A DNA stretch of 64,000 bases, from contig JBLIGQ010000012.1 of assembly GCA_047636995.1 (NCBI GenBank), forward strand, positions 1 to 64,000, in the 5' to 3' direction. A program made the translations under genes and the position numbers. Below are positions 17,138 to 26,198 of this stretch, piece after piece; position 1 is the stretch's first letter, and each line of letters starts with the position of its first letter. Source of the stretch: JAQWQB01 sp047636995 (lineage in GTDB: Bacteria; Bacteroidota; Bacteroidia; Flavobacteriales_D; Sanyastnellaceae). The notes below the pieces were generated by a model that was given only the letters and a program-made list of their open reading frames with translations, was not told the DNA's origin and did not search any database.

Positions 17138-18301
17138 ATGAAACACCTTACCTTTCTCATCCTTAGTGTTTTATTATTTCAAATGACACAATTACGCAAC
17201 TCCAAGATGCCAACTGGTACTTTGGATCAGGAAACGCGATTGAATTTCTTGATGGAGGTGTTACCCTTTACGAGAGTGCCATTGACACACCAATTGACAG
17301 GACACCCTCTAGCATTAGCAAGCCTTTAGGTGAATTGCTTTATTATGCAGATGTAGATTTCATCTATGCTGCAGATAACTCAACAATGCCCAATGCTGCA
17401 TTTGACCAACCGGCTGCAGCCTCTTTATTCATACCACGACCAGAAAACCTTGACCAGCACTACTTCATTCGCAGCTTGGGATTGAATGGCCTAGATTATT
17501 CTGTTGTAGACGTTAACCTGAATGACGGAATGGGTGATGTTGTGGAAGAAGAGAAAGCGCTTCCATTATTTGATCTTGGTGGTGAATTGATGGCGGTACC
17601 AAAGGCGCTTGGATTTGGCTATTGGTTGATTACTGCAGACAACAACAATGGAACTGGCACAGCCTTTATTCGTGTATTCGACGTAAATGAAACCGACATT
17701 TTTCTTCATTCAGAATTTAGTGTTGAATGGCCTCTGTTGTTCTTTCAAAACGAAATGGACGACGCCTGCATATCTCCTGACTGCACTAAAATTGCTTGTT
17801 CTTACAAAGGACACCTCATTGGCTTGTGTGAGTTTGATAGTGAAATTGGCGAAGTGACTTCCGCTTCAGGAGGGGGCTGTTGATACAGAAAATGGTTTCT
17901 TTAATGTAACAGAGCTTACTTTTTCACCAAAGAACGACTACCTCTATACCATTGGTGATTACACTCAAATTCAACAATTTGAGGTCTACATTAATCCTGA
18001 AGCGATCACCATGCCCAATGTATTCACACCGAATGCAGATTCTAAGAACATTCGTTTTATCCCAATGATTTCTGATGACACGTTGGATCCCTGTAACATC
18101 CCTAATTTGGAAGTTGACATGCGTGTTTACAATCGCTGGGGCGGTCTTGTTTCTCCTAATGGTTGCTTCTGGGATGGCAGAACGGAGGCTGGTGATGATG
18201 CCGCAGACGGAACCTACTACTTCGTGATTGATCTCGTATCAAAGTGTTACAATCAAGAAGCAACACGAAACATCCATGGAAGTCTAACGCTTGCTCGTTA
18301 G
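17138..18301 (+). pseudogene. T9SS gliding-motility-type (CHU_C) cargo gene with two frameshifts
   Basis: Three reading frames join into one recognisable protein of about 387 residues. The first gives a signal peptide, MKHLTFLILSVLLF, from 17138. A frame change near 17183 leads to QDANWYFGSGNAIEF and then LLYYADVDFIYA, the usual opening of flavobacterial secreted proteins of this type. A second change at a G5 run (17872-17876) leads into VFTPNADSKN ... YNRWGG ... ADGTYYFVI, the gliding-motility-associated C-terminal domain (TIGR04131) used for type IX secretion. One extra G explains the second break. Either the gene is decaying or these are base-calling errors. The stop overlaps the convergent neighbour by 4 bases. 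Confidence 0.75.
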
Positions 18302-19323
18302 ATTCCTTTCATGCGATTCCAGATCATACTGATCATTCTTTCTCCTTCATCTGCGCCAATGTCTGGCGGCGGAATGGCTGTGAAAGTTATGTTTCCTGTT
18401 GTATCCTGGTTTAAATAATGGCCGAAAACAAATCCTTCTTCCCCTCCATCTAGAGAAACAGGCTCTCCAAACCGTAGGTCTTTCAGCAGCACGTCATCAC
18501 CTCTCTTTTCAACAGAATAGAACCCTTGAGTAAGGAAAAGCATTTGATCTAAATTCTCATTCGGTCGAAATGAATTCAGCAATTTATCATTTCGCTGAAC
18601 ATAATCGAACTTAATCTCCTCAGCTGGCAAGTCATCCAAGATAGAATAGTATGCAAAATAATAGCCGTCACCACTTTTAGCCGTGATACCCCAAAGAATG
18701 CTGTTCAATGGAGTTGGTCTAGTCTCGTAGTGTTCTATATCAATTCCCTGCGCTTCGAAAGCAGTTTGAGCTGCACTATTCACTATTGATTTGTGCACGC
18801 ATGTGAGTGCCAAGTAACCTGTAGAAAGTGCTATACCAAACCAATTCAAAAATTGCCTTTTATTATTCGTTCTTTTGAAAAACATGACGGCAATTACAAT
18901 GATTAAGAACGGAACTGTGTAAAGCGGGTCAGCCACAAATACAGTATGCCAGGCAACTCTATGTTGGAAAGGCCAAAAGAGCTGCGTTCCCCATGTGGTA
19001 AAACAATCAAGAATGGCATGAGTAAAGAAGGCTAGAAACATGGCCCATGTCCACTGCCTGGCTGTACCCCATTTTCCTTTATAAATCTTATTGATAAGCC
19101 AGCCCAATATTGGGGCGAATAGCACAAAGAAGATAAGACTATGTGAAAGCCCTCTGTGCAGGTCCATTTTTTGTAAATCGGTCATCCAAGGACCGAATGC
19201 TACATCCAAATCTGGAATGGTACCCCCAATGGCACCCCACAATATAGCTCTGTTCCCTACTTTTCTCCCCATAACTGCCTCAACAGTGGCAGCACCCAAT
19301 ACAAGTTGTGACAATGAATCCAT
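18298..19323 (-). CDS. YdjM-like membrane-bound metal-dependent hydrolase (PF04307)
   Basis: A 341-residue integral membrane protein of the YdjM/LexA-binding family. It starts MDSLSQLVLGAATVEAVMG and shows IPDLDV, HRGLSHSL, FFTHAILDCFTTWGTQLFWPF, the conserved His and Asp motifs proposed to bind metal. Four or more membrane helices are visible. The enzymatic activity is unproven in the family. The ATG at 19323 is preferred over one at 19341 because TAGTTTTG (19329-19336) lies between them, 5 bases before the ATG. Confidence 0.85.
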   Translation of the reverse strand: MDSLSQLVLGAATVEAVMGRKVGNRAILWGAIGGTIPDLDVAFGPWMTDLQKMDLHRGLSHSLIFFVLFAPILGWLINKIYKGKWGTARQWTWAMFLAFFTHAILDCFTTWGTQLFWPFQHRVAWHTVFVADPLYTVPFLIIVIAVMFFKRTNNKRQFLNWFGIALSTGYLALTCVHKSIVNSAAQTAFEAQGIDIEHYETRPTPLNSILWGITAKSGDGYYFAYYSILDDLPAEEIKFDYVQRNDKLLNSFRPNENLDQMLFLTQGFYSVEKRGDDVLLKDLRFGEPVSLDGGEEGFVFGHYLNQDTTGNITFTAIPPPDIGADEGERMISMIWNRMKGI

Positions 19324-19328
19324 GGTAG

Positions 19329-19336
19329 CAAAACTA
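19329..19336 (-). promoter_or_regulatory. -7 box of the YdjM-like gene, 5 bases before the ATG
   Basis: The minus strand reads TAGTTTTG, matching TAnnTTTG. It excludes the upstream in-frame ATG and implies a leaderless or very short-leader message. Confidence 0.5.
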
Positions 19337-19411
19337 AGCAAAGAAGAAAAGGTTCACTGCTATAAATTATTCAAACGTAGAAAAAGGAAATTGAAAGGAA
19401 GGTTAAAGAGG

Positions 19412-19442
19412 TTGAACCGAACTTTATTCCTTCTTACCTTCG
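19412..19442 (+). promoter_or_regulatory. Probable promoter of the M42 peptidase gene
   Basis: TTGA (19412-19415), a 19-base spacer and TACCTTCG (19435-19442) give a one-mismatch version of each Bacteroidota element, 14 bases before the ATG at 19457. Confidence 0.5.
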
Positions 19443-19456
19443 TAAAAAACCATTCA

Positions 19457-20545
19457 ATGGCGAAGAAGAATATTATCACAAAGAAGTCAATGGACTTTAT
19501 GGAAAAATACTTGAACAACGCATCTCCTACTGGGTTTGAAAGCGCTGGTCAAAAAATGTGGCTCGACTATATTAAACCTTATGTTGATGATTATTGGGTA
19601 GATACTTATGGAACAGCCGTTGCTATTATCAATCCAGAGGCAAAATACAAAGTTGTAATTGAAGCTCACGCAGACGAAATTGCTTGGTTTGTGAATTACA
19701 TCACCGCAGAAGGATTTATTTACCTCATCCGAAATGGCGGATCTGATCATCAAATTGCTCCATCAAAACGAGTCAACATTCATACAGATAAGGGGCTTGT
19801 TAAGGCGGTCTTTGGTTGGCCTGCGATCCATACGCGTTCAGGAGGAAAGGAAGAAGCCCCAACGTTAAAGAACATTTTTCTTGACTGTGGTTGCAAGACA
19901 AAAGCAGAAGTTGAGGAACTCGGTGTTCATGTTGGTTGCGTTGTGACCTTTGAAGATGAGTTCATGGTTTTGAACAAAGACAATTTTGTTGGTCGCGCAT
20001 TAGATAACCGCATGGGCGGCTTCATGATTGCCGAAGTAGCTCGCCTGCTGAAGGAAGAAAAAGTAAAGCTTCCATTCGGATTGTACATCACCAATTCTGT
20101 TCAAGAAGAGATTGGATTGCGAGGAGCACAAATGATTGCTGAGCGGATTCAGCCAGACGTGGCTCTTGTTACAGATGTAACGCACGACACTCAGACGCCG
20201 ATGATCAATAAGATTGTTGAAGGAGATGTAGCGTGTGGTAAAGGACCTGTTTTAACATATGGTCCGGCAGTTCAGAATAATTTACTCAAGCTTGTTATAG
20301 ACGCGGCAAATGCAGAGAAAATTCCATTCCAAAGAGCTGCTGCTTCGCGAAGCACCGGCACAGACACTGACGCTTTTGCATACAGCAATAAAGGCGTAGC
20401 CAGTGCATTGATCTCACTTCCTTTGAGGTACATGCACACTACAGTTGAAACTGTACATAGAGATGATGTTGAGAATGTAATTAGATTGATTCTAGCTAGC
20501 TTAAAATCTCTGGAATCCGGTCAGGATTTTCGCTATTTGAAGTAA
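19457..20545 (+). CDS. M42 family aminopeptidase/endoglucanase-like metallopeptidase
   Basis: A 362-residue cytosolic di-metal peptidase (glutamyl aminopeptidase/deblocking type). Metal and catalytic motifs are visible in order: EAHADEIAW, RALDNRMGGFM, NSVQEEIGLRGA, VTDVTHDT and the final YMHTTVETVH. The start at 19457 gives MAKKNIITKKSMDFMEKYL; the frame is open far upstream, but that part overlaps the divergent gene and lies before the promoter. M42 enzymes assemble as tetrahedral dodecamers and trim peptides. Confidence 0.92.
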   Translation: MAKKNIITKKSMDFMEKYLNNASPTGFESAGQKMWLDYIKPYVDDYWVDTYGTAVAIINPEAKYKVVIEAHADEIAWFVNYITAEGFIYLIRNGGSDHQIAPSKRVNIHTDKGLVKAVFGWPAIHTRSGGKEEAPTLKNIFLDCGCKTKAEVEELGVHVGCVVTFEDEFMVLNKDNFVGRALDNRMGGFMIAEVARLLKEEKVKLPFGLYITNSVQEEIGLRGAQMIAERIQPDVALVTDVTHDTQTPMINKIVEGDVACGKGPVLTYGPAVQNNLLKLVIDAANAEKIPFQRAAASRSTGTDTDAFAYSNKGVASALISLPLRYMHTTVETVHRDDVENVIRLILASLKSLESGQDFRYLK

Positions 20546-20581
20546 GAACAACTTCAAAGTGTTCGTTCAAAGAAGAGATTT

Positions 20582-20617
20582 AAATGTCCACTTTCTATTT
20601 TGGAGGGTGGACATTTT
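20582..20617. terminator. Bidirectional terminator
   Basis: A 10-base perfect stem, AAATGTCCAC/GTGGACATTT, with a 15-base loop and flanking A/T runs lies between the convergent peptidase and receiver genes. Confidence 0.8.
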
Positions 20618-20619
20618 AA

Positions 20620-21018
20620 TTATTCACTTACAAGCCGTTTTAGGAGATAGACGTCCAGCGGTTTTTCAAGCACCTTGATTATTTCTTCATTTTCCTCGGC
20701 CTTCTTTATGTCGTTCCGATCAATACTTGAAGATAGCATGAACACTTTGCATTGCTGACGAATTTCGATAGACAGATCCATAAACTTCTCGAAGATTTCA
20801 AATCCGTTGTAGACCGGCATTTGGATATCAAGGAGAATTACATTCTGGTATTGATTCAATTCTTCCACATTAGAAGAGATGTAATTCAAGGCATCTGTTC
20901 CATTGGAGAAAGAGCGAATACGAGAAGTAAGGTTTGCTAGCTTGAGTAACTTAGTATTGACGACAATGTCAATGTCATTGTCATCAATCAAAAATATATT
21001 TAGTTCTTTCTGGTTCAT
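20620..21018 (-). CDS. Single-domain response regulator
   Basis: A 132-residue stand-alone receiver. The acidic pocket is IDDND (11-15), the phosphoacceptor is Asp64 in ILLDIQMP, the switch Ser lies in MLSSS, and Lys is in VLEKPLD. There is no output domain, so it likely acts through protein contact or phosphorelay, like CheY or Spo0F. Its start overlaps the hybrid kinase gene by 4 bases, so it is the last gene of a five-gene signalling operon. Confidence 0.92.
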   Translation of the reverse strand: MNQKELNIFLIDDNDIDIVVNTKLLKLANLTSRIRSFSNGTDALNYISSNVEELNQYQNVILLDIQMPVYNGFEIFEKFMDLSIEIRQQCKVFMLSSSIDRNDIKKAEENEEIIKVLEKPLDVYLLKRLVSE

Positions 21019-22103
21019 TTTCTATTGGGTAATACGACTTCAAAATAGGCACCTTCTCTAATTTCAGAAGCTAAGGATATTTTCCCTCCCATTTTCTCAA
21101 CAGCCTCTTTTACAATAAATAGTCCAATTCCTGAACCAAGACTTTGCTCCGAGGAGCGGTAGAACATATCAAATACTCGAATTTGATCTTCTCTAGTGAT
21201 TCCTAATCCGTTGTCTTTAACAGACAATACTAGTTCCTTTTCTGACGCCTTGACTGTAATTTGGACCAAAGATTCCTCTTTTGACTGATCTCTGTATTTG
21301 ACTGAGTTGGAAATTAAGTTATTCAAAATCATTTTCAGCCTCATTTCATCGAGCATGATTTCCCCCTCTTGGGTCACATCTTTGATGAATCGCACATTGT
21401 CTGCACCTTCATAGAACCTAAAATGCTCAAAAATCTCATCAATTAGGTTTGCGCATTTTATAGATGTCAGGATTTCTCCTGTCTTGAGATTTTGGTAGTA
21501 GCTAATGATATTTTGAACAAAGCCATCAAGTTGGTTCACCGTTCTTTCTATCATTCCAAAGTACTCGCCTGAGACACCATCAATATTTTCCATTCGCGCT
21601 AATTTAAGCACGCCCAAAATGGATGCTAATGGGGCTCGAAGATCATGGCTAGCGCTGTAAACAAACTTTTCCAATTCATTGTATGCCTTTTGGATTTCTT
21701 CATTCTGCTCACGAAGACGAACCCGATTATTGTAGAGTTCGTAGGCATTATCAATGGTGATTTTCAAGTCTGTTTCATTCCAAGGTTTAGCTACATAACG
21801 GAATACTTGACCCTTATTGATCGCATCTATCACAGCCTCAATATCAGCATAACCGGTGAGTAGTATCCGAACTGGGTCAGGAAAATCTGGAATAATCAGT
21901 TCAAAAAACTCAACACCGCTTAAGTTGGGCATCTTTTGATCAGATATAACAACGTGAATTGTGTTCTCTGACAAAATCTGCACAGCCTCGTTTGCGCTAG
22001 AAGTAGTAAAGATTTGATAATCTCTTCTATAAGCGGCTTTGAATGACGTGAGGTTGTGCTCTTCGTCATCTAGGTATAAGATAGTAATCTTATCGTTTGA
22101 CAT
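21015..22103 (-). CDS. Receiver-histidine kinase hybrid (REC-HisKA-HATPase)
   Basis: A 362-residue soluble protein. An N-terminal receiver (acceptor Asp55 in VVISDQKMP, Lys106 in VAKPW) is joined by a coiled coil (about 118-145) to a HisKA domain with His153 in SASHDLRAPLA. The ATPase has N box LNNLISNSVKYR, G1 VKDNGLGI and G2 GSGIGLFIV. The receiver-first order suits a relay that accepts phosphate and passes it on, or a kinase gated by phosphorylation. It sits between the 7TM kinase (12-base gap) and the stand-alone receiver (4-base overlap), implying one relay. Confidence 0.93.
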   Translation of the reverse strand: MSNDKITILYLDDEEHNLTSFKAAYRRDYQIFTTSSANEAVQILSENTIHVVISDQKMPNLSGVEFFELIIPDFPDPVRILLTGYADIEAVIDAINKGQVFRYVAKPWNETDLKITIDNAYELYNNRVRLREQNEEIQKAYNELEKFVYSASHDLRAPLASILGVLKLARMENIDGVSGEYFGMIERTVNQLDGFVQNIISYYQNLKTGEILTSIKCANLIDEIFEHFRFYEGADNVRFIKDVTQEGEIMLDEMRLKMILNNLISNSVKYRDQSKEESLVQITVKASEKELVLSVKDNGLGITREDQIRVFDMFYRSSEQSLGSGIGLFIVKEAVEKMGGKISLASEIREGAYFEVVLPNRK

Positions 22104-22115
22104 GAGGTAAGCGAA

Positions 22116-24251
22116 TTACGGCACTTTAGGTAAAGTTATAATAAATTCAGTTCCCAAATTAGGCTCGGTTTCCACAACTATTTTACCATTGTGGTGATTG
22201 ACAATTCCAAGCACAATGCTTAGTCCTAACCCGGTCCCCTCTCCCACGTCTTTCGTAGTAAAAAAGGGATCAAATATTTTAGATTTGACTTCCGGATTCA
22301 TTCCTCCTCCGTTGTCTTTAATTCGTATTTCAATTTTATCATTGACCTCAGTGGTCTTCACTGCAACCAATCGTTCTTTTAATGGCTTACCAGAGTTTTC
22401 AGTCGCATGCACGGCATTGGCTATGATGTTCATAAAAACCTGATTCAACTTCCCAGGATAACATTGTATTTTAGGCAGGTTCACATCGAATTCTTCCTTC
22501 ACATTTGTTGCACCTCTAATGGTTGTTTTCAGAATGATTAAAGTTGATCTCAGACATTCATTAATGTCCGCTTTCTTCAAGTCATCCTCGTCTAGACGTG
22601 AAAAAATCCTGAGTCCTTTCACAATTTCAGCTGTGCGCTGGGCACCATCTTCGATCCCCTTCATCAATAGATCAATTTCCGTTTTAAGGAAACCGAGTTC
22701 AAGCTCTTGACTTAAGGCTCTTGCTTGGTTGATTTTTTCAGTAGCCTGTTCACTCCCAGGTTCAGCAGATTCATAACAAGCAAGGATAGCCAATAGATCA
22801 TCTAAATCCCTCCTTAATGGCTTAATATTCGATGAAACGAAATTGATTGGATTATTCAATTCATGTGCGATTCCGGCAGTCATTTGACCTAACGAAGCCA
22901 TCTTTTCAGCGTCGACCAATTGGGCCTGAGCAGAGCGCAATTCATCAAGGGTTATGTTAAGATCAGCATTTGATGTCTCCAGGGCATTTGTTCTTTCGTT
23001 CACCTTCACTTCAAGCAAAACATTTTGCTGTGTGATGATACGCTCATTTTCTTTCAATGCCTTCAGCTTTTGTAGCTGTTCTTTTTCTTTCTCTCTTTTC
23101 AGTTGATTGATTCGATCAGCCAATGCGAAGGAAAGCAACACTACTTCCAAGGCTGAACCAACGGGCAAAGCATATTTAGCAATGATATTGTTTGGGAAAA
23201 CACCAACATCTCTGAGCACGAAAATAGTTACCCCAATCAAGAAGATTACAAATGCGATAAGGAAGAACAAAGCAGGCTTAAAGCCTTTTTGATAGCTTCT
23301 AATACCTGCGAACACCAATAGCAATGAAGCAACAGCGCAGAAGTTAATTAAATTGTAACTGAGTGTAAAATTGCCAATGGTAGCCAAGATAAAAGCCCCT
23401 AGGTAAACTATTAGATAGCCGTGCAGAATGTTATGAATTATTGGAGTAAACTGTTTGGTTCTTAGATAATGTTGAGCAAAAAGCACCGTCATAACACCTG
23501 ACAACACTCCTGAATAATGGGCAGACCTTAAACCTAACCAATTATTTTCTGGCCAAAAATACTGATTCCCGTATCCATTTAGAATGAGTTGAGTAATCCC
23601 AACAAAGAAGATGAACAACACATAATACAGGTAATTATTATCTCGTACACTGAACCAAAGAAATAAGTTGTAGAGGAACATCACTAGGATAATCCCTGAA
23701 TAAACCCCGAAGAAGATGTTCTTATTGTTCTGTTCAAAAATGACTGTATCCTCGTTTTCAATTCGAATGGGCACCATCAGCTGCTTCCCACTAACTAACC
23801 TCAAATAGACTATTGACTCATTTGAAGGCTGAAGTCTGAATACAAAATTGGGCACCTTAAATTGCCTTTGAGCAAAAGGAAATGCCTCGCCTTGTATGTC
23901 TTCAATTCGAATACCCTCTGGTAACACTTGGTAAAAGAAGATGCTATCAATATTCGGATTTTGTAATTCAAGGACGGTCTCTTGGGTGGTTCTAGCAAGC
24001 TCAAATTTAATCCAATGAGCATTATCAGACACACCCAGGTTGGGGATTGAGCCTTCTACGGTCTTAAACGTTTCTTTTTGAACATCTTCGAACGAGAGGG
24101 CAGATGTAGAATCAGTAAATACGAGGATTTCTTGGGGCGGGCCGTTTGAGTTCGCGCTCGCGTTCGCGAAGGATAAAAACGAAACGAACAGGAGTACTAT
24201 AAATTTAACTCCGAGTTCAAAACACTGAATAAAGGATGTCGGTTTTCTCAT
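22116..24251 (-). CDS. 7TMR-DISM sensor histidine kinase
   Basis: A 711-residue membrane kinase. A signal peptide (about 1-32) is followed by a periplasmic DISM extracellular domain (about 40-170) of the carbohydrate- or small-ligand-binding type, a seven-helix 7TMR-DISM membrane block (about 180-378), a long coiled coil (380-450) and a kinase with His463 in TAGIAHELNNPINF. The ATPase shows NAVHATENSG, IKDNGGGM and GTGLGLSIV. It probably senses an external ligand. The upstream acyltransferase gene overlaps it by 4 bases, which suggests that enzyme and sensor work together. Confidence 0.92.
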   Translation of the reverse strand: MRKPTSFIQCFELGVKFIVLLFVSFLSFANASANSNGPPQEILVFTDSTSALSFEDVQKETFKTVEGSIPNLGVSDNAHWIKFELARTTQETVLELQNPNIDSIFFYQVLPEGIRIEDIQGEAFPFAQRQFKVPNFVFRLQPSNESIVYLRLVSGKQLMVPIRIENEDTVIFEQNNKNIFFGVYSGIILVMFLYNLFLWFSVRDNNYLYYVLFIFFVGITQLILNGYGNQYFWPENNWLGLRSAHYSGVLSGVMTVLFAQHYLRTKQFTPIIHNILHGYLIVYLGAFILATIGNFTLSYNLINFCAVASLLLVFAGIRSYQKGFKPALFFLIAFVIFLIGVTIFVLRDVGVFPNNIIAKYALPVGSALEVVLLSFALADRINQLKREKEKEQLQKLKALKENERIITQQNVLLEVKVNERTNALETSNADLNITLDELRSAQAQLVDAEKMASLGQMTAGIAHELNNPINFVSSNIKPLRRDLDDLLAILACYESAEPGSEQATEKINQARALSQELELGFLKTEIDLLMKGIEDGAQRTAEIVKGLRIFSRLDEDDLKKADINECLRSTLIILKTTIRGATNVKEEFDVNLPKIQCYPGKLNQVFMNIIANAVHATENSGKPLKERLVAVKTTEVNDKIEIRIKDNGGGMNPEVKSKIFDPFFTTKDVGEGTGLGLSIVLGIVNHHNGKIVVETEPNLGTEFIITLPKVP

Positions 24252-24994
24252 TGTTTCACAAGAAGGTCATAATGGAGACTAATCTCGCCTTTAGGGCCAG
24301 ACGAAACTCCCACCTTCTTGGGATTCTTACGCAACTCTTCAACTTCGGTTCTAAAATCAGGGTCCATATTATCAACATTCCCTACCGAAATGTAATGCGC
24401 TACAGTGGCAATAAGCTTCTCAGTTGGATATGGAAAGCCTCCATTGTGGCCAATTTCAGTGATGGTTGTAAAGCCAAACCCCTTCATCCAACGTCGCGTA
24501 GGAGGAGAAGACAGCGCTAAAAGGTGAGTAATATTTAAGGTTTCGCACATACTTATTGCACAGCGAATAACAAGTTTACTTCCGATACCAAAACCGGCTA
24601 CCTCCACTGAATTCCATAGTGCGCAAAGCTCAGCACATCCTTGAGGAATCATTTCTTCCACCACACTAGAAACGCGATCATCGAACTTCATAATTGCATT
24701 CTCTAATGGTAGTTTCTCTCCAATTTGGCGAACGTGAATTCTAGCTCCTCCATAGATTTTATGTCCGCTTGGGGAAGTCACTAGGATAACATATACATCC
24801 TTGGATTCAATCCATGTGTCACTCGAAGATGCCAGTTTTTTGAACCCATGATTTGCAAGCACAGCAAGGTGACCATCAACGAAACGTTGACTTGAATTTA
24901 CATCATCGCAAGCTCTAAACGCACGAATATGCACTTTCGAAATCTTGGCTGAATGTCCAGCTTTTATTTGACTACTAGTCCATGAAGAACTCAT
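24248..24994 (-). CDS. GNAT-fold N-acyltransferase-like protein in signalling operon
   Basis: A 248-residue protein I cannot assign to a named family. The middle resembles a GNAT fold: YGGARIHVRQIGEKLPLE forms the first strands, and AGFGIGSKLVIRCA matches the acetyl-CoA-binding loop (GxGxGxx), followed by ALSSPPTRRWMKGFGF, the usual C-terminal strand region. The Arg-then-LPLE pattern recalls LuxI-type autoinducer synthases, which also have the GNAT fold, but the resemblance is loose. It overlaps the E1-like gene by 20 bases and the kinase gene by 4. By context it may acylate a small molecule or protein sensed or used by the kinases. Substrate unknown. Confidence 0.6.
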   Translation of the reverse strand: MSSSWTSSQIKAGHSAKISKVHIRAFRACDDVNSSQRFVDGHLAVLANHGFKKLASSSDTWIESKDVYVILVTSPSGHKIYGGARIHVRQIGEKLPLENAIMKFDDRVSSVVEEMIPQGCAELCALWNSVEVAGFGIGSKLVIRCAISMCETLNITHLLALSSPPTRRWMKGFGFTTITEIGHNGGFPYPTEKLIATVAHYISVGNVDNMDPDFRTEVEELRKNPKKVGVSSGPKGEISLHYDLLVKQ

Positions 24995-26075
24995 CCACGT
25001 CTAAAAATTTTCTTCCACTAATTCTATCATTCCCAAGAAGGATCATTCGTACCACTTGTGCTACTACTCCTGCTCCCATTGTCACTTCTGAGGCTAACTG
25101 GGGCCAACGACTAATTGTCTTTCCCATTTCACTCAAAGAAACTTTCATCCGATCAGACAGTTCATCAAGACGCATGAGTTTCATCATGGTTTCCTGTGTC
25201 CATTCGCCGGTCTCCACCAAATGTAGGCATTCGTCATCAGTAAAGCGGCCGTGTAAGATTCCAATACTTGTATCTAGATCAAATCTCTCAACATCTAGCA
25301 TTCCCCTATCAGAAGTCTCCATCACCACAGGAATGCCTAACGACCTGGCTTTCAATCTTGCAAGTATCTTTATTCGGATGTTATCACATTCTTCCACTAG
25401 CACATCAAGTTGACTCCCATTGGTCGATAAAAATTCATCAATATTTTCATCTGTCACCCCTTGATCAAAAATCGTCACTTGAATGAAGGGGTCAACTTCA
25501 GAAATTTCGCGTGCCACAATGGTCGTTTTCAAAAGACTGAGATTCGTCACCCCCGACCGCAGTCGATTGAGATTCGACAAATCAAGCCGATCTAGATCAG
25601 CGATTCTAAGCTCCCCACCGATGCATTCCATCGCTAGAGCCATTGCCACACCCGAACCAACAGACATGCCTATGATTCCTATTGAAGCCTTTGCGAGTAT
25701 CGCTTGTTCTTCTTTGTTAATCTTCAGCATGTTTCGGTTTGTTCTCACTTCACGAAACTCCTCTTCACCGAGTAAATGAACAAGCGCATTTCGCCATGAA
25801 TAGTACACCCAAATTCCATAGGCCTCAGGATGCTCACCCAATCTTGCGCGAACAGCCAGCTGAAATTCACTTTGGCTCCAACCGGAAGATGGTTGTCTGA
25901 GTTTGAAGAGTTCTTCGAGCTGTGCCTCAATTGTATCAAGAATCACCGGTTTTTCCGCCTCAATAAGCTGACCGATCCGCACCGCGTCCTGTTCCTTGGC
26001 TAAATTAAATATTTCGGGAAAGCAATTTTCATCTACTAGCGCAATTGTATCTGAAGGTAACAGTTCACTCAGCAT
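24975..26075 (-). CDS. E1/ThiF-like adenylating protein (Rv1355c-like, without nitroreductase domain)
   Basis: A 366-residue protein. After a helical N-terminal region of about 130 residues comes an E1-like nucleotide-binding domain: ASIGIIGMSVGSGVAMAL for the glycine loop, IADLDRLDLSNLNRL matching the family's DxDxVExSNLNRQ with the Arg finger, and LDVLVEECDNIRIK for the Mg-binding Asp. The CxxC zinc pairs and the catalytic Cys of MoeB/ThiF/UBA1 enzymes are not seen. The layout resembles the first half of mycobacterial Rv1355c, in which a nitroreductase domain follows. It is first in the signalling operon. It should bind and use ATP to adenylate an unknown acceptor. Confidence 0.72.
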   Translation of the reverse strand: MLSELLPSDTIALVDENCFPEIFNLAKEQDAVRIGQLIEAEKPVILDTIEAQLEELFKLRQPSSGWSQSEFQLAVRARLGEHPEAYGIWVYYSWRNALVHLLGEEEFREVRTNRNMLKINKEEQAILAKASIGIIGMSVGSGVAMALAMECIGGELRIADLDRLDLSNLNRLRSGVTNLSLLKTTIVAREISEVDPFIQVTIFDQGVTDENIDEFLSTNGSQLDVLVEECDNIRIKILARLKARSLGIPVVMETSDRGMLDVERFDLDTSIGILHGRFTDDECLHLVETGEWTQETMMKLMRLDELSDRMKVSLSEMGKTISRWPQLASEVTMGAGVVAQVVRMILLGNDRISGRKFLDVDEFFMD

Positions 26076-26198
26076 TTGAGATACGGTTTAGGTTATTCGT
26101 TTCTAAAGTTGGTAAAATTTGGTGTCATTATTAAACTTTATTATTAAAACCTTTCATCCTATTGAAACCAATCATATTTCTCTGCGTATACCTCATTT

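Noticed and set aside
24248..24994. A LuxI-type acyl-homoserine lactone synthase
   Set aside because: The GNAT-like core and Arg-LPLE pattern are suggestive, but the conserved N-terminal Trp and Phe positions and the usual LuxI length do not fit. No LuxR is nearby.
24975..26075. A thiamine or molybdopterin ThiF/MoeB enzyme
   Set aside because: It lacks the zinc CxxC pairs and catalytic Cys, and no thiS, moaD or pathway genes are nearby.
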